Part shown: one piece after another, positions 46,833 through 58,038 of the stretch
How the letters are laid out: each line of letters starts with the position of its first letter
Position numbering within the stretch: position 1 is the stretch's first letter
Origin: Hyaloscypha bicolor E
Taxonomy: Eukaryota; Ascomycota; Leotiomycetes; Helotiales; Hyaloscyphaceae
Assembly: GCF_002865645.1 (NCBI RefSeq)
Contig: NW_020194551.1
Location: forward strand, 155,176-219,175
DNA: 64,000 nt
Direction: 5' to 3'
Translations under genes and position numbers: made by a program
Notes under the pieces: generated by a model
The model's database searches: none
What the model saw: the letters and a program-made list of their open reading frames with translations, nothing else
What the model was told of the DNA's origin: nothing

Positions 46833-47044
46833 TAGAACGATAGACTCGTGATTGACCCAAAAAGAGAAGGAAATCCCTTTCGCGGGCTCAATTGAAAGTT
46901 AGACGCGTTGCAATGTTCAAAGATGCTTCGGCTTGCATTAATTCCTCACACAAGTTCGCATCCTTCCAACTGCTTTGAGTCATCACACAGATACCCAATA
47001 TCTAACTGAGAGTGGGGAGTTCGTCGAATTTCCAGTTCCGTCCT

Positions 47045-47728
47045 TCACAGCACAACACCACTCCTATGCGCATGCTGCACAATCTCCGCAATCTTCTCCC
47101 TCACGTCCTCCCCAACCACATCCCCAACCAACCAAAGGGCAGCATCGATCCCCGAACTCACACCTCCCGCCGTGATAATCCTCAGACCCGCTCCCACATC
47201 CGTCCTATTAACCACAAACCTCTCCTCAACAACCTTCGTCTTTCCCTCTCCCTTAACTTTAACAATCTCCCTCAACTGCCCATAGTACCTCGGATGTGTC
47301 GTTGCCGTCATTCCATCCAATACCCCCGCCTCAGCAAGGAATAAGCTCCCCGTGCAGACACTCAACAGGACCCGCACACTCCCGTCCTCTTTCTTTGGCA
47401 AGGCGGCAAAAGCTTCAATTAGATCCAGCGGTTCGGTTTTCCCTTCCAGCACGCCGGGAGAGCCACCTCCGGGGATAACCAGGATATCGTAGGAGGCGAG
47501 TGTCGAGTGCGCGAGGGCCATGGGGATGTCCCGCTGGAAGGTGAGACCTTGGTGTGTGGTTGTGAGGGGCGTGATGGAGGTGATGGTGTGTGTGAAGGCT
47601 GGTGTTGGTGCGGAGGAGGAGGAGGGATGCGTTGCATGACTGAGGATCTCCAGGGGCCCGGTGAAGTCGAGGGTGTCGAGATCCGGATGTACGGCATAGA
47701 GGACTTTGAGGGGGGTGGGGGTGGACAT
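47045..47728 (-). CDS. DJ-1/PfpI-family protein
   Basis: An intronless minus-strand gene of 227 residues. The fold of the class I glutamine amidotransferase-like superfamily is recognisable: LDTLDFTGPLEIL (Glu27), ILVIPGGGSPGVL, and the nucleophile elbow SVCTGS with Cys125. The following AEAGVLDGMTATTHP fits isonitrile-hydratase or transcription-regulator relatives of the DJ-1/PfpI family. Function is not certain; cyclohexyl-isocyanide hydratase-like enzymes have this architecture, but many fungal members are uncharacterised. It ends 212 bp from the GNAT gene stop (convergent). Confidence 0.88.
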   Translation of the reverse strand: MSTPTPLKVLYAVHPDLDTLDFTGPLEILSHATHPSSSSAPTPAFTHTITSITPLTTTHQGLTFQRDIPMALAHSTLASYDILVIPGGGSPGVLEGKTEPLDLIEAFAALPKKEDGSVRVLLSVCTGSLFLAEAGVLDGMTATTHPRYYGQLREIVKVKGEGKTKVVEERFVVNRTDVGAGLRIITAGGVSSGIDAALWLVGDVVGEDVREKIAEIVQHAHRSGVVL

Positions 47729-48212
47729 ATTGCGGTACCGTGGTTAGTGGGGATCGGGGTGTGGTTTAGGGCTTGAGCAAGAATTTGGAGAAGAGGAATA
47801 GGGGGGGAACAACAGCTTTTATACCCACGTTAGCTATATCGCACTACATGAAAGACTGAGACTGAGACGAAAGAAAAGTGATGGAGGGGCAAGAACAAGC
47901 AGAATAGAGCAGCCGTTCACCGACTTGTTGATATGACAAATCGAATACAATTATCAGTGAGCATGGGCATTCAGTGCAATCCGACGACGTCGGAGAGAAT
48001 CATTGCAATGACGGATCTGTTGTCGAGTAAAAATTATCGAAGGTCCGGAACGGATGTAGGAGAAGTTGAAGATGGGGATGGGTCAAAAGGATTGGGGAGA
48101 AGAGTGGATTTATCATATCGATAAATTCGCACCACGGATGGGTGCGAAGTGACAAATATCTTTATCTACGCACTCTGTTCCCAACCTCCGCCAAAAAATC
48201 TCTGCAACCGGG
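47729..48212. other. Intergenic, nothing seen
   Basis: Gap between the DJ-1/PfpI start and the 5S terminator. It contains short frames only. Confidence 0.45.
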
Positions 48213-48233
48213 GCAAAAACAAAAATTGCAAAA
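48213..48233 (-). terminator. Pol III T-runs after the 5S gene
   Basis: Read on the minus strand, the sequence directly after the 5S 3' end has T-runs of 4-5 (TTTTGCAATTTTTGTTTTTG). This is a normal RNA polymerase III stop. Confidence 0.7.
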
Positions 48234-48352
48234 ACATACAACAGCAGGTATTCGCTGGTGGTCACCCACCCAACTACTAATCTGCCGATCTGAGGCTTGT
48301 GTATGGCAGAGCGGACGGGATGCCCAATTCTCCTCAGTCTATGGTCGTATGT
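48234..48352 (-). rRNA. 5S ribosomal RNA
   Basis: The minus strand reads ACATACGACCATAGAC at the 5' end, then CATCCCGTCCGCTCT, a stretch with AGTAGTTGGGTGGGTGAC, and CACCAGCGAAT with a final TGTTGTATGT. This matches the fungal 5S rRNA consensus in length (119 nt) and in all conserved blocks, including the internal promoter region. The ends pair (ACATAC with GTATGT). Fungal 5S genes of this type are dispersed singly, not in the rDNA tandem, so one copy here is normal. Confidence 0.96.
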
Positions 48353-48900
48353 GATTATAATTGTCGTAATTGAGTACTTAAAGCACAACATTTAGGATTC
48401 ACGAATCGAGCACGTGGACCTGCAAAAGCCCAATTCTCTTCGGTCTATAGGATCACAGTTCTAGGAATTGGGTTCTACAGATCTCGGAACCAAGATTTTG
48501 GACTGCCGCTTTTTGGAGGCATCTACCACTAAAAGCGCGAAACGAGCACAGACAGGGACCCGCAAAGCTGATGCCTAAATCTCGCGCATTCATCCGAGGG
48601 GATTTTGTCGTTGTGTGTCGGATAAGCGAGACAATGCCCCCCATGCCGCACGTTGGTTGGGCGCTACGCCCTGCTCTTGTGATCGAGCCTGGCGACACAG
48701 CTGCAGCTATCGGGCCCTGATAGGCACCCATCTAAAACCTTCCATAAGCGCCCTCTCCTCCCTTTACTAACAATGTATAATCCGCCTTACTCTTTACCTG
48801 CCCTACCCCAAGTGTTCCTACCCCCTCTAATTTAAGAGGCCGACAAGACTCTCAAGCCTACTCTTATCTCACTGCTGCTTCCTTTTTTTGATGAACAAGC
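48353..48900. other. Intergenic with a 24-nt echo of the 5S gene
   Basis: At 48428-48451 the plus strand repeats the 3'-flanking part of the 5S coordinates at 48322-48345 (CCCAATTCTC..CGGTCTATA) with two mismatches. The rest shows no gene. The tail is the promoter of the gene at 48901. Confidence 0.5.
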
Positions 48901-49797
48901 ATGGAACGCTTCCAATTCTGTGAAAAATGTATTGAAAAGCTAGAAACGGCGGCCGGATATGTTATTCCATGTCAAGAATGTGTGGACACCAGAACACGAT
49001 ATCGAGATCATATTCAAAAGGACAGAGCATACCGTTCGCATTTGGCAAGACAATCGGCAGGCTACCCATGCGATATTTCTAGTCACTGTCCCCACCATAA
49101 GCCTGGAGACCAGTTCTTTCAGCCGCCGACCGTTACCCGAAAATACTCACCGAATGAGCTTGACTCGTATCGTGGGCTTGTCCAGAAAGCTTTCCACCAA
49201 TTCCGGAAATATGGCCCCTCTATCACAGCACTAGAGCTTTTGACAAGCCACAATAGCTCCATGGTCATATATTGCACGACGTGTCATACCAACGCAGTCA
49301 ATGAGTTTGAGAACAATTCTCACATTGATCTGTGCGATGGGTGTGTAAAGAGAAGAGAAGAGTTTATCCAGCTTCATCACAGCCACCAAAATACTTTCTT
49401 GGAGCCCTGGGAGAATTTTCACAGCTTGAATCGGGATTACTTCGGCACTGGAATACCTTTTGCAGTCCTACGAAGCTTTGAATATGATGCCTACTTCGAC
49501 GTTTTGATTGGACAAAGTGGTGGCGGCGGGGAATTTTCGGATATATCGCCCATGGCAATTATATTTGGAGCACTAGGGACAATAAGAACATTTGCAGGCG
49601 TTGCGGCAACTGTTCACTATGCTAGGAAGCAACCGAAAATGGCAAATTCGGTTAGTACGGATGAGGAGAGAGGCGCAACGGCTGGTGCTGTCGAGCTCAC
49701 GGAACTCAGTTCTAGAAGCGTCACTGCAGATCAGACGCCGCCACTGGAAGACACAGAAAGCGCTTCGATTTCCTCATTCCATACAGCTCTTGAATAG
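48901..49797 (+). CDS. CxxC-rich protein with one membrane segment
   Basis: An intronless gene of 298 residues. Four CxxC pairs are present: CEKC (8-11), CQEC, CTTC and CDGC. The first two and last two could each bind a zinc ion as in zinc ribbons, with additional Cys/His (CDISSHCPHH). Residues about 220-245 (SPMAIIFGALGTIRTFAGVAATV) form one membrane helix, and a charged tail follows. No family is recognised, so it is a hypothetical protein with likely structural metal sites. The ATG follows a purine-rich leader (GAACAAGCATGG). It is the last intact gene before the repeat-rich end. Confidence 0.65.
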   Translation: MERFQFCEKCIEKLETAAGYVIPCQECVDTRTRYRDHIQKDRAYRSHLARQSAGYPCDISSHCPHHKPGDQFFQPPTVTRKYSPNELDSYRGLVQKAFHQFRKYGPSITALELLTSHNSSMVIYCTTCHTNAVNEFENNSHIDLCDGCVKRREEFIQLHHSHQNTFLEPWENFHSLNRDYFGTGIPFAVLRSFEYDAYFDVLIGQSGGGGEFSDISPMAIIFGALGTIRTFAGVAATVHYARKQPKMANSVSTDEERGATAGAVELTELSSRSVTADQTPPLEDTESASISSFHTALE

Positions 49798-50558
49798 GAC
49801 GCTGGTGTGGAGGTGGATGATACGCAGGATGTTGTTGAGTAGTCCGATACACAGAATTATAGGTCGCATTCGGCAAGGGAATTCATGGCATAGGGGCGGG
49901 TACATACGTGGTGAATTTATTCGTAGACGCAGCTATTTACCAGCGGCAGCAAAACAATTTTTGGAAGAAATATCCGCAGAAGTCTCATCATTGCGGAGAT
50001 TGTGCCTTTTTAAGGAGAAACCACGCGTAAGAAGGTGATATTGCACAGCTCGTCTCTTCCTGGGATTTTATAGAAGGTTTCCATAGTTGAACGCGATTTA
50101 GTCTGGGGGGAGTCTTCTATAAGGTCTAGGGGCAGATCTCTAGTTGCAACTCTTCGCGGACTCAATTATATCGTCATCTCAAGTTTTATGGCCACAATCT
50201 ACTTATTCAATCGCCAAGATTCTCTTCAGTTCGGGCCATTGAGATTAAATTATAAGTTATGGAGTACTTATTCCACATCTGACTTCTATTAAGGCTCGTT
50301 TGAGAACTACAGGCGAATCATACAATGGGTCAAATAACGAATAATAAGTGCCGTGGCAATGTAGGGCCACCATATAGATTCTTCACAAATAATCTGTCCC
50401 TTCCCGTCGTTTCTTGGCGGTATTCAGGGCCACTTCGATGAAGTACGAGTGTGTATAACAGCGAAGTTGTACAGCCATGGTCATCTGCTGTCCAAGAAGT
50501 CTAGACGGATATCCCGAAGAGAACCCACGCCACGATATCTCTTACCATTCTTTACATA
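49798..50558. other. Intergenic, no firm gene
   Basis: About 0.76 kb after the CxxC gene. It includes short open frames without ATG support and no repeat. Confidence 0.45.
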
Positions 50559-50666
50559 ATGAAGGCCACATACCCACTTATTCTCACAATCCTGTCACTT
50601 GCCGTCTCCCTCACCTGCCTCGCCGACTTGGAACATAATCCGTATTTCAAATCTTACCCCATATAG
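50559..50666 (+). CDS. Short peptide with signal sequence, possibly truncated
   Basis: An ATG at 50559 opens a 35-residue frame whose first 22 residues are a textbook signal peptide (MKATYPLILTILSLAVSLTCLA), followed by DLEHNPYF and a stop. It may be the first exon of a secreted protein gene. The AT-rich repeat block starts less than 100 bp downstream, so the rest may have been lost to an insertion. Alternatively it is chance. Confidence 0.3.
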   Translation: MKATYPLILTILSLAVSLTCLADLEHNPYFKSYPI

Positions 50667-50756
50667 ACATTCACGATATCTTCTACCAGGACAATTTATA
50701 CTAGTCAACACCTGCCCACATGGCCACTGCTAATGACCAGTGTCAAATGATTAGGT

Positions 50757-50818
50757 TTGATTTGATTAGACCCCCCTACTCAAATCAAATCAAGTCAAAA
50801 TCAAGCTAATCAAATCAT
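50757..50818. repeat. Short inverted repeat of TTGATTTGATTAG type
   Basis: TTTGATTTGATTAG near 50757 is the reverse complement of CTAATCAAATCA near 50804. It may be the edge of a degenerate repeat. The stem is only about 12 bp. Confidence 0.5.
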
Positions 50819-51031
50819 ACTTAATTATAATCAAAGATAATCAAAGATAATTAATTAGATTTATCACGTGATTACGCACATGACTCTAGAGCTTCGGAAG
50901 CCGAGATAAGGCTAAAATAAGGTCTGGGCTAGCCGTATTCGGTATTGCTAAAGGCGCTCTTTACTAAACCAGGCCTAGCGCTAATTAGTAAGCGAAGCCA
51001 AAGGCGCTAGAACCTCCTTGATTTCCAGTGT

Positions 51032-51182
51032 TATCCCTTCGTCTGGCGAGACATAGTCCACGCTAGCAAGGGGGCCTGGCTCAGACTAGAAAGTCGTAGC
51101 TTCGGTTAGTCATCCATTGCCTTTTCGCCCTGTGGCAGGGCCCCTTACTAGCGTGGACTATGTCTCGCCAGACGAAGGGATA
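51032..51182. mobile_element. Foldback/MITE-like element, about 44-bp arms
   Basis: The left arm begins TATCCCTTCGTCTGGCG at 51034 and continues for about 44 bp. The right arm (about 51138-51182) is its near-perfect reverse complement. They are separated by about 62 bp. The outermost bases read TA on both sides, so a TA target as in Tc1/mariner-like MITEs is possible but not provable. No coding potential. Confidence 0.7.
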
Positions 51183-51349
51183 GTAGTAGTAAAGAGCTTG
51201 AATTAAGCTAAAGGCTATCTGCCAGGCTAAGGAAGCACTGGCCACATGCTAAGTCACGTGCAATAGCACCACGTGACTGGTACCACATAACAAAAACTAG
51301 TTTATTATTTTAGATTTAGACTAATTTTAAACTCTTATATATGCTTTAT

Positions 51350-51652
51350 TGTAATGGGCACACGTGATGGCGCATAGACAGGTGTCAGATGTCGTGGATC
51401 TAGTTTCCTATTTTGAGTACAGCTTGCAATCGGAATCATATAGATCGCATGGGATTTCCTAATTAAGTAAAGGGCTTCGCATGCCTGGCTAAGTACTAGG
51501 GAATATATAGGGAGACGCTCCTAGCTTTAGAAGGGGCATTAATTAGTCTCTTGTTGGAATCAATTCTTGGAATTAGTTATACTTGCAAGCGTTACTCCGT
51601 AGCTTACTTACCTTAACTACTTATATATTACCCTGCTATTACGTGCCTTATA
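51350..51652. repeat. 5' LTR of the Ty3/gypsy element
   Basis: A 303-bp repeat beginning TGTAATGGGCAC and ending CCTTATA. The copy at 58039-58341 is the same length and differs almost only by C-to-T and G-to-A changes, with the downstream copy having the A/T state. The 5-bp TTTAT precedes it and follows the other LTR. Confidence 0.85.
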
Positions 51653-52756
51653 TTCTAATTAACTTAACTTTCGGGGAGCAGTTCGTTACGAGGTAGTCAA
51701 GCCGTCGACAGACAAAACCACTAATAGCTAGAGTATTAACCAGAAGAAGCGCCTCTGCTATTACTAGGGCGACCTAGTCGGGTATCCAGGGAAGCGCCCA
51801 GTTAGCTACTCTAGCTGCCGCCTAATCAGGAGAAGGGAATGAAACTCAGATATCCCCAGAACTAGCTAGCAGGATAATAATAACGGAGAAGCTGGCGGCG
51901 GCTTATTATCGTATTACTAAGTTAGAAGCAGAGATATAATAGAGGGAGGATCTAGAGGATTTGGAAGCTCAGATTTGCCGTCTTAAGAATATTCGGGTAC
52001 CTATTATAGAACCTATTATACTACTAGTAGTATATTTAGTTTATAGGACTCTAAAAACCCGAGAATTACTAACTTATAAGAAAAAGAGTATTAAGGAAGC
52101 CTAGGACTTCTTTTACTAGGCGGAGCTAAAATAGTATAAAGATAGCGGGATTATCTGGGTTACAGATATAGTAAAAGTCATATATTATGCTTCTTACTTT
52201 AAGAATATAGCCAGAGATATCTGAAAGTATAGGAAGTAATTAGTAGGAATTAATATTACGGATTAAGAGACCTTTATTAAGTTTATAAAGAATTCTATCT
52301 TGGATTCGGAGAACTATAATAATAATACCCTTACTAAGTTTAAGGATACAAAATAGTAGCTAGATTAGAGTATCTAAAGCTTTATATCTTACTTAGATAG
52401 CCTATTAGATAACTTAGGATATATGGATTTATTATAAAAGCAGGATAACTTATTTAGTAGCTTAAGATAAGAGATTCAGGATAAGATTAATTACTAAGGG
52501 AATACTTTATAAGAAAGAAAGAAGCTTATTTCTATAGCTATAAGAATTAAGAATAACTTAAACTAGTTTATTTAACGGGAATATAATAATAAGCTAATAG
52601 GTTAATAAAAAAAAGAAAATTAGAGAAAGAAAAAAGGGAATAATAAAAGGAAATAGAAGAGAAATATATTCCCGTTACAAGATTTATATAACCGGGATAA
52701 TAAAAGTATAGTAACGGGATCTAATATAATACCCGTATCGGGATTTATAAGACCGG

Positions 52757-52880
52757 GTATAATTTGCTTTACTTGCTAGAAAAAGGGTTATTATATTATT
52801 ACTTACCTAAATCGGGAAAAACCGACTTGCTATAACTATAATAAGTCTAGCCATAAGATATATAAATACCTAGAACTAAA
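52757..52880 (+). pseudogene. gag zinc knuckle remnant
   Basis: One plus frame reads with a Cys-rich start and later C/H residues in the spacing of CCHC zinc knuckles, with TAG in place of a Trp or Gln. It is the nucleocapsid part of gag. Confidence 0.55.
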
Positions 52881-53559
52881 AAAGCCGGGAAACAGGCACG
52901 CCCTATAATAGTTATACTTATTTATATTATAGAGGGCAAGGCCCCTAAAATAAGAATAATAATTAAGATTATTATTAAGATAAGAAAAAGTAAGTAAAAA
53001 ATTAGAGTATTAATTAATTCGGGTATAAAAACTAATTATATAAAGAGGAAATTAGCTTTAGATATAAGTATTTTATTAATATTAAAAGTAATTTCCTTAT
53101 TCTCGCTAAAGAAAAGAAGGATTTATTTATATAGAAATTATATTCTTAGAATTACTACTAAAAATATACTAGAGAACTAAAGAAAAGCTAATATATACTT
53201 TATATTATGTGATTTTAATTTGAACTATATTAATATAATACTTGAATTCCTATAGCTTTACTAGGTTAATTTCCTAATTTTCTTTAGGGAAATAATATAG
53301 AAATACTAGATTTAATTATAGAAAATTAAAGTTCTAAATACTAGAAAATTTACTAAAGTAATAAAATATAAAATATATATTTTTCTATTAATTACTTATT
53401 CTATAATAAATAGCTAAAAGATTATTACTATTACTATAAATAGAATAGCTATATTTCCTAGGAAATATTAGAATTTTTTTCAAGTATTCTTTATAGAGAC
53501 TATAGACATATTACCCGACTATTATATAATAGAGTATTATATAGATCTGAAATCAGGAT

Positions 53560-54090
53560 CCTAATTATTATATAATCCTATATATGCTTTATTAGAAAGA
53601 AAGCTTAAAGTTCTTCGGAAATATCTTAATACTAGCTTAGAAAAAGAATAAATCCGTTATTTTACTAGCCTAGCTAGTATCCTAATTATATTTATTTCAA
53701 AGAAAGAAGGCGGCCTATATTTATATATTAATTACTAGGGTCTAAATAAAATTATTATTAAGAACTAAATATTATTATTATTTATTAGTAAGATAATAAA
53801 TAAGCTTTATAAAATAAAGATATATATAAAGCTAGACTTAAAAAATACTTATTATTAGTTATAAATATAAGAGAATAATAAATAAAAAATAATATTCCGA
53901 ATATATTATAGATATTTTAAGTACTATATTATATCCTTTAAATTATCTAATACTCTAGTAATATTTCAGGCATATATTAACTATATACTAGTAGGCCTTA
54001 TAGATATTATTTGTGTGATTTATCTAGATAATATTTTAATTTATTTAAAGAACCTAGAATAGTATATAATAGTAGTCTAATATATACTCG
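53560..54090 (+). pseudogene. Reverse transcriptase remnant, Ty3/gypsy
   Basis: The plus frame retains the RT landmarks: LKLDLKxAYY-like, FRxxYGxFEY-like and the (V/I)YLDxILI-type catalytic block, interrupted by stops. It identifies the element as Ty3/gypsy. Confidence 0.8.
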
Positions 54091-54419
54091 AGTAATTATA
54101 GTAATACTAGCTTTTTATAAACTTAGTAAAATGCGAGTTTAATATAGAGAGAATAAAGTTTCTAAGATTTATAATTAGCCTAGATAGTATAGAAATAAAA
54201 GCTAGCCGAGTTATAGCTATTAGGAAATAGCTAGCCCTAAAGAATAATATCCGAGAAGTTTAAGTATTTCTAGGTTTTACTAACTTTTACTAGAGGTTTA
54301 TTTATAAATATTCTAGAGTAGTAAAAGAATTAACTAATTTACTAAAAACTAGCAGAAAACCACTATATTAGTTTAGCTAGATAAATAAGGCAAATAAGGC
54401 TTTTAGGAAGTTATAAATT

Positions 54420-54650
54420 ATATTTATAATAGTACTAATTCTTTATTATTTTGACCTAGCCTTAAAAATTTATATGAAAATAAATATTTTAGGATTTATA
54501 ATTATAGGTATAATTTCCTAGCTCTTTAGTAAGGGAATAGAAGCTAGGTAATACCCTATTACTTTCTATTTAAAAAAGATAATTATAATTAAGAGTAAAT
54601 ATAAGATATATAACTTTAAACTTTTAGCTATTATTCTAGTATTTTATATT
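54420..54650 (+). pseudogene. RNase H remnant
   Basis: A frame with stops still shows the fold's core (TDASGFAIGGVLSQ-like and ELLAI-like elements) immediately after the RT block. Confidence 0.6.
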
Positions 54651-55329
54651 TAGTAGTATTACCTAGTATATACCTAATATACTATTATTATTAAGATAAA
54701 TTATAATAACTTAAAATACTTTATAACTAAGAGAAAACTAAATAATTAATAAATAAGATAGGTAAAGAAGCTAGCTATCTTTAATTTTATCTTAGAATAC
54801 TAGCCGGGATATAATAATCTCACTAATAGGCTATTAAGAAGGCCAGACTTTATAATAGATATAAATAAAAATACTTTATTACTTATACTTTATAATAAAC
54901 TATAGAATATAGAATAGAGAACTTTATAAGTAACGGTAATAGGATACTATACTATTCCTATAATACTATAATATAAGGCTTAGAAAAGAGAAAATAAGTA
55001 TTTCTTAATTAGCGAGATACTAAGAAATTTTAAAAAGAAAGTTTATTTTAGTAATGAAATAATACCGGAAATATTACTACTTGAGCCTATTACTAGTATA
55101 GCTAGTTATAAATAGTACGTATTATAAATTCTAGCTATATAAATAGCTAAGTCCGAAATAGTATATAAAAAAAGCAGAGAAATATTACTTAAATTATTAT
55201 TATAATACTAAAGGCTTAATCTATTAGTATAATACTAGTAATATAAATAGTTCTTAAAAAAAACCTTTATTAGAGCTATTAAGACTTGGGAACTTAATAT
55301 ATCTGGGTTATTAAGATATTAGGGCACTA

Positions 55330-55960
55330 TTTATATACTAAATAAGCCGGCTTTTAAAGAAGAATTATTATAAGCTAGTTATAATAATTTTATAAGTGGG
55401 TATTTTAGTACTAGTAAAATACTAGAGATTTTCTAAAAAAAGTATTTCTAGTAAAGTATAAAAAAGAATATAAAAAACTATATTAGAACTTGTCTTATAT
55501 ATTAATAAACTAAAATAAAGAGATATTTGTTATATAGTATACTTAGTTTATTTTTTCTTTTCTCTAAGCTATAGTAAGAAATTATTATAAACTTTATTAT
55601 AGGGCTGCCTCTTTTTAGGTTTCGTAATAAAGTATATAATTTTATACTTATTATTATTAATAAATATATGAAAATAATATAATATATTCTAATTATTAAG
55701 GAAGTCTTAGCTCCTGAGCTAGCAGAGCTATTTATATATTATATTATTAAAGACTTTAGTATACCTATAGGTATAATCTTTAATAGAAAATCTGTCTTTA
55801 TAAGCAAGTTCTAATTAAGTTTATATTTTTACTTAAAGATTTAATAATAGCTAAATATAGTATTTTACTTATAAACTAATAGATAAATAGAGAATCTAAA
55901 CTAAACTCTAGAATAATACTTGAAGTATTATACTAGCTACTAGTAGGATAACTAGGTAAT
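55330..55960 (+). pseudogene. Integrase remnant
   Basis: The core of retroviral-type integrase can be traced, with a D-block around the 'INTDFITGLPL' position and a second D-block, both decayed by stops. This follows the RNase H in normal pol order. Confidence 0.6.
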
Positions 55961-56469
55961 AAAGCTTACTTTTATAGAATTCATATATAATAACTTTATA
56001 TATTTAATAATAGAAATATTCCTATTTTATGCCTTATATGAATTTTATTTTAGTATTAAACTATATATTAAGGATAATATTCTAGAAAGAAAAGTACCGG
56101 TAATATAGGAAAAAGTATAAAGAATTTAAGTAAAATAGGAAATATTAGAGAAATAATAGCAAGAAGTAATAGATATATAGAAAAAGTATTATAATAAGAA
56201 ATATATTAATAAAGAATTCAAGATATATAATAAAGTTATGCTTTATATAAAGAATATTTAATAGCTATAACCTAGTATAAAGCTAGTAAATAAATATCTT
56301 AGCCCTTTTAAAGTTCTAGAAGTTATAGAAATATATAAATAGATATATTATTTGAAATTATTATTATTATATTAGATTTATAATATTTTTTATATTTCTT
56401 TCTTAGAATTATAGTACTCGCGAGCTAGTACTATAGTAGAACTAGAGCTAGTCGAGATTAAAAGCAAAG

Positions 56470-56640
56470 AGAAATTTGAGGTAAAATCTATTATAGCCTA
56501 TAAAGAAAATAAAAAAGAAAGAAAATATCTTATTTATTAGAAGAACTACTTACTAGTAGATAATATATAAGAATTACTAAGTAATCTAGAGAATATAGCT
56601 CAAGAATTATAAGAATACTTGGAAAAAAGTAATATTATAA
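56470..56640 (+). pseudogene. Chromodomain remnant
   Basis: A charged frame after the integrase shows the chromodomain pattern (acidic start, then YLIYWKNY-like core and acidic helix), interrupted by stops. Its presence marks the element as a chromovirus. Confidence 0.6.
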
Positions 56641-58038
56641 TATTATTAGCTAAATAAAGGTACAAAAAATAAATACTTTTATTAGGAAACTATTAAAAAA
56701 CCATATATTTATTTTTGAAAAAATTATATAAAAATTATTAAAAACTCTAATTTCTATATTTTATAAATATCCTACTCTCGTAATTACTTTTTATTATTCT
56801 TATTATTATTTTTATTAGAATTTTCTCGAGAAATAAGTAGTAAATTAGCCTATAAAGCTATTAGCTATTAGTAAGAAATAAGAAAAAAGTAAGCTTACTT
56901 AATACTAAAGAATATTAATTATATTATTAAGAGTACTTTATACTTATACTAAGCTAATAAGAATTACTTAACCTATTTCTTGAATTATTAGGGGAATCCA
57001 TTAGCCTTGAATAATAGCTTTAATATAAGAAGTATATATAATTTAATATAGAAGAAAAATAGTAATAGCCTTTTCCTTTTTAGGTAAAAAATAGGGAAAA
57101 TACTTATATATATTAATAGCTTAAAAAAGGTAGTTTAATTATATTATATATACTTAAGGAACCTTAAATAGTATTAGAATAAGAAATAAAAGAAGAAATT
57201 TATAATTTATAAGATTATATTTCTTATTTTTAAAATAATAATAATTATATACTAAGTAATTATTACTCTTAATATAAGTAAGATTAGGAAACTTAATAAT
57301 ATTCTTGAAATATTAAAAATAGTAAGGGTAAATTAAGAATATAGAAGTATTAGCTAAACGGATAGTAATAGGCTAATAAGTACTAAGAGAAGTATTTATC
57401 TTAATAAATAAAGAAGTAAAAGAGGAAATTAGAAAAAGACTTAAATAAAGCTTAAATAAGGCTTAAAGAAGCTTAAAGAAGCTTAAAGAAAGCTTAAAAA
57501 AAAAGATAAGGAATAAGGAAAAGCTAGATATAGTATTATAGTTAAGGAAAAGAAAGATTAGTTAGTAGGAAAAGAAAGGCCTTTTTATAATACCCTTTTC
57601 CCAAATAGTAATTACGAATTCGGAACTAGCTTTATACCAGAAATATCTAGAAAATTCTAAAGAAGGAATTTATAAATAAACTAGAAAATTAGATTAACTT
57701 TTCTAAGCTCTTGGGCCTATAAAGTAATAATTTATTTACGAATAGAGACTAAGTTAGGATTTATAAACTAATTAGGAGATCGGATAAGCTTTATATCTAA
57801 TAGTATATACTATATTTATATTATCTTTATAAGGAGAAATTACTAGAGGTAATTTGCAAACTAGCTAGGAAGAATTAGTAAACTATATTTTTAATTTTAT
57901 TACCTAGTATAATAATAGGGTAATTATAGGGAATCTTTAGGGAAAGCCAGTAGTCAGGAAAGTTTTAGGGAGATATTTATAAAGCTATTTATAGTTTTCC
58001 CAGGCCTCTTGGGAATAAGGGCCTAGAAAGGGAATTAA

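Larger units (their letters stand above)
50667..51349. other. Edge of the repeat block
   Basis: The composition falls to AT-rich near 50750. It includes an inverted repeat at 50757-50818 and the foldback element at 51032-51182. No coding sequence is seen. Confidence 0.5.
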
